Source: Pseudobdellovibrionaceae bacterium (GTDB lineage: Bacteria > Bdellovibrionota > Bdellovibrionia > Bdellovibrionales > Bdellovibrionaceae). Taken from it: a stretch of DNA of 34,920 nt. Where the stretch lies: NCBI GenBank assembly GCA_019637895.1, contig JAHBUU010000014.1, positions 1 through 34,920 on the forward strand, written 5' to 3'. Shown piece after piece: positions 33,800 through 34,920 of the stretch. Both the position numbers and the translations under genes were made by a program. The stretch's first letter is position 1; each line of letters starts with the position of its first letter. The notes under the pieces are model-generated. The model was not told the origin of the DNA. It searched no databases and worked only from the letters and a program-made list of their open reading frames with translations.

Positions 33800-34920
33800 C
33801 TAGCGGGGACGTGCACACCGAAAGCCGATAGACCAATACGAAACGGAACCCGAATTACTCAGACTGAGTGCAGTCACCCCAGCCTGTGCACCACCATGCC
33901 AATTGCCACCCCGGAGAGCCGCAGCGGGAGTGTTGTTCGTCCATCCACAGGTGCCTTTCGAACTTCCTGCACCATCACAACCATAAGCAGAACCGTTGAT
34001 GTTCCATGTTCCGTCGTTTGCGAAGGGACCACCGGTTGCATTATTTTTCCCTTGAGTAAAGGCCGCTTGATCGGCTCCGGCGGCCATACCATTCATATCT
34101 GTCCACTCCCAAAGATTCCCCACCATGTCGTCAACGCCGTATTGACTGATACATGCATTGGTCGCACCGGATGTTGCGCCCGCACGAGCTGTGGGGCGAA
34201 CTCCGTTATTTGTTTTAAGCCAGGTTGTCCAAGTCGCATTGTGAGTATTAATATTACATTGAGCAGCGGCGGCATCCGTCGCGGAACCTCCGGCAGTTCC
34301 ACCTGTTCCTGATCCTGCCCCTGGATCATTTGTACCGATTGCAGCCGTTTGCCACAAACCATCAGGAATCAGTTGCTTGCCCGCATTGGCACAAAAAGCC
34401 GCCGCTTGATACCAAGTCATTCCTCGCGATGGAATCACGCCCGGTTTTGAAACCGCATATTGAGTGCAGCCCGCACCATTGCGATTACAGCCTGCTGGGA
34501 CATTGGCTGCACCCGTTGGGTAATTGCCATCAGTGTCCGCGCTTGTTGTGGAATCGGTAAAGTAACCTGTTCCCGTTCCAGCCGCCGCAGACCACACGCT
34601 GGCTTCGTATTTATCTACGCACCAGCTTCCGACCGCCACCATCACGTCATTGGCATTTCCGGTATCGCAAGAGCGAAGACCATTTGATCCGCTTCCAGAT
34701 CCGGCACTCACCCATGAGGAGCCGTTGCAAAATTCCAAAGCCTTATTTGTTGAGCTATAGCGAACACTTCCTTCTTCTGTTGCTGTACAGGTTGTGGCAT
34801 TTCCGATTTTTACGGCACCTGCAACATCGAGCTTTGCTGCGGGGTTTGTAGTTCCTATGCCGACGTTGCCGCCGGACTGGATAACCATTTTTTGACTTCC
34901 GGCCGTCGTAAATTGCAATT
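33800..34920 (-). CDS. DGR target: fibre-stem protein with FGE/C-type-lectin tip (5'-truncated)
   Basis: At least 372 aa are visible; the frame is open to the window edge, and the in-frame TTG at 34918 is not a credible start. The N-terminal visible part, SGGNVGIGTTNPAAKLDV, is a motif of tail-fibre-like and Bdellovibrio surface fibre proteins; a Cys-containing module follows (TCTATEEGSVRY, LEFCNGSSW). From about residue 85 it is a formylglycine-generating-enzyme/sulfatase-modifying fold: MTWYQAAAFCANAGKQL, YGVDDMVGNLWEWTD, ALRGGNW, IGFRCARPR. This C-type-lectin-like fold is the usual DGR target and displays the variable residues on a ligand-binding face. Catalysis is not expected. Likely an exported adhesin tip, possibly for prey recognition (inference). 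Confidence 0.93.
   Translation of the reverse strand, partial: LQFTTAGSQKMVIQSGGNVGIGTTNPAAKLDVAGAVKIGNATTCTATEEGSVRYSSTNKALEFCNGSSWVSAGSGSGSNGLRSCDTGNANDVMVAVGSWCVDKYEASVWSAAAGTGTGYFTDSTTSADTDGNYPTGAANVPAGCNRNGAGCTQYAVSKPGVIPSRGMTWYQAAAFCANAGKQLIPDGLWQTAAIGTNDPGAGSGTGGTAGGSATDAAAAQCNINTHNATWTTWLKTNNGVRPTARAGATSGATNACISQYGVDDMVGNLWEWTDMNGMAAGADQAAFTQGKNNATGGPFANDGTWNINGSAYGCDGAGSSKGTCGWTNNTPAAALRGGNWHGGAQAGVTALSLSNSGSVSYWSIGFRCARPR
33801..33932 (-). repeat. DGR variable repeat (VR), C-terminal codons of the target
   Basis: The altered copy of TR. Substituted positions span 33831-33898; flanks of 30 (3' side, candidate IMH) and 34 bases (5' side) are identical to TR. Coding-strand changes: five A-to-G, three A-to-T, two A-to-C. 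Asn in TR becomes His, Gly, Ser, Ser, Val, Tyr and Ser here, while the first and sixth of the nine Asn stay. VR ends one base before the end of the target stop codon TAG (33802-33800). Confidence 0.97.

Noticed and set aside
31401..33932. Considered IS ends or a simple duplicated gene fragment for the 132-base repeats
   Set aside because: No transposase or target duplication flanks them, and the mismatches are confined to coding-strand adenines beside a DGR-type RT, which a plain duplication would not give.
33482..34312. 276-codon plus-strand open frame over the DGR target
   Set aside because: Antisense to the well-supported FGE-fold target; its product is low-complexity Cys/Thr/Ser-rich sequence.
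1..34920. CRISPR arrays, tRNA and rRNA genes
   Set aside because: No regularly spaced repeats, cloverleaf-like sequences or rRNA segments were seen on either strand by eye.

Overview
The window looks chromosomal and most likely comes from a Bdellovibrio-like predatory bacterium (Bdellovibrionota/Oligoflexia). This is inferred from an MglA polarity GTPase next to recR, a PilZ-like protein, many secreted hydrolases, and a fibre-like surface protein carrying the 'GNVGIGTT' stem motif. No 16S or other phylogenetic marker is present, so the placement is provisional.

Layout. (1) 1-4204: the end of recR, mglA, a convergent SleB-like wall hydrolase, nadA and a PilZ-like protein; mostly housekeeping. 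(2) 4209-9154, minus strand: a tight run of rhomboid protease, DsbD-like disulfide reductase, redoxin, lipoprotein and a hypothetical, i.e. an envelope redox and membrane-proteolysis unit. (3) 9312-13482, plus strand: an overlapping TolC-MacA-MacB-type tripartite export operon, with a second orphan adaptor at 16055-16999. Both adaptors have almost no alpha-helical hairpin. (4) 13490-19431: a GH3 beta-glucosidase, a GH144-like glucanase and a secreted JAMM/MPN-domain protein. (5) 19455-28906: a divergent exopolysaccharide locus. WecB (UDP-ManNAc supply) plus a GH26-like glycosidase lie on the minus strand. A beta-barrel protein, an NfrB-like glycosyltransferase, a DUF2334-type deacetylase, a helical secreted protein and a GH113-like glycosidase lie on the plus strand. 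It reads as a self-contained Nfr-type poly-N-acetylmannosamine-like pathway whose synthase lacks the C-terminal c-di-GMP-binding (MshEN) part of E. coli NfrB. (6) 28960-30600: a visibly more A/T-rich stretch of small, poorly conserved genes, one of them frameshifted.

(7) 30688-34920 is the most interesting part: a complete diversity-generating retroelement (DGR) on the minus strand. In transcription order it has a target gene with a formylglycine-generating-enzyme/C-type-lectin fold on a fibre-like stem (5' end outside the window), its 3'-terminal variable repeat (VR, 33801-33932), a terminator and an 8-bp/4-nt hairpin, an HTH protein, an Avd-like four-helix protein, a DGR-type reverse transcriptase (YMDD), and the template repeat (TR, 31401-31532). 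TR and VR align without gaps over 132 bases. All 10 mismatches fall at adenines of the coding-strand TR and change 7 of 9 AAT (Asn) codons. This is the hallmark of adenine-directed mutagenic retrohoming, and it indicates that diversification has already happened here. Just downstream lies an HNH endonuclease gene split by a -1 frameshift exactly at an A AAA AAG heptamer. The working picture is a surface fibre whose tip is rewritten by the DGR, plausibly for prey or surface recognition.
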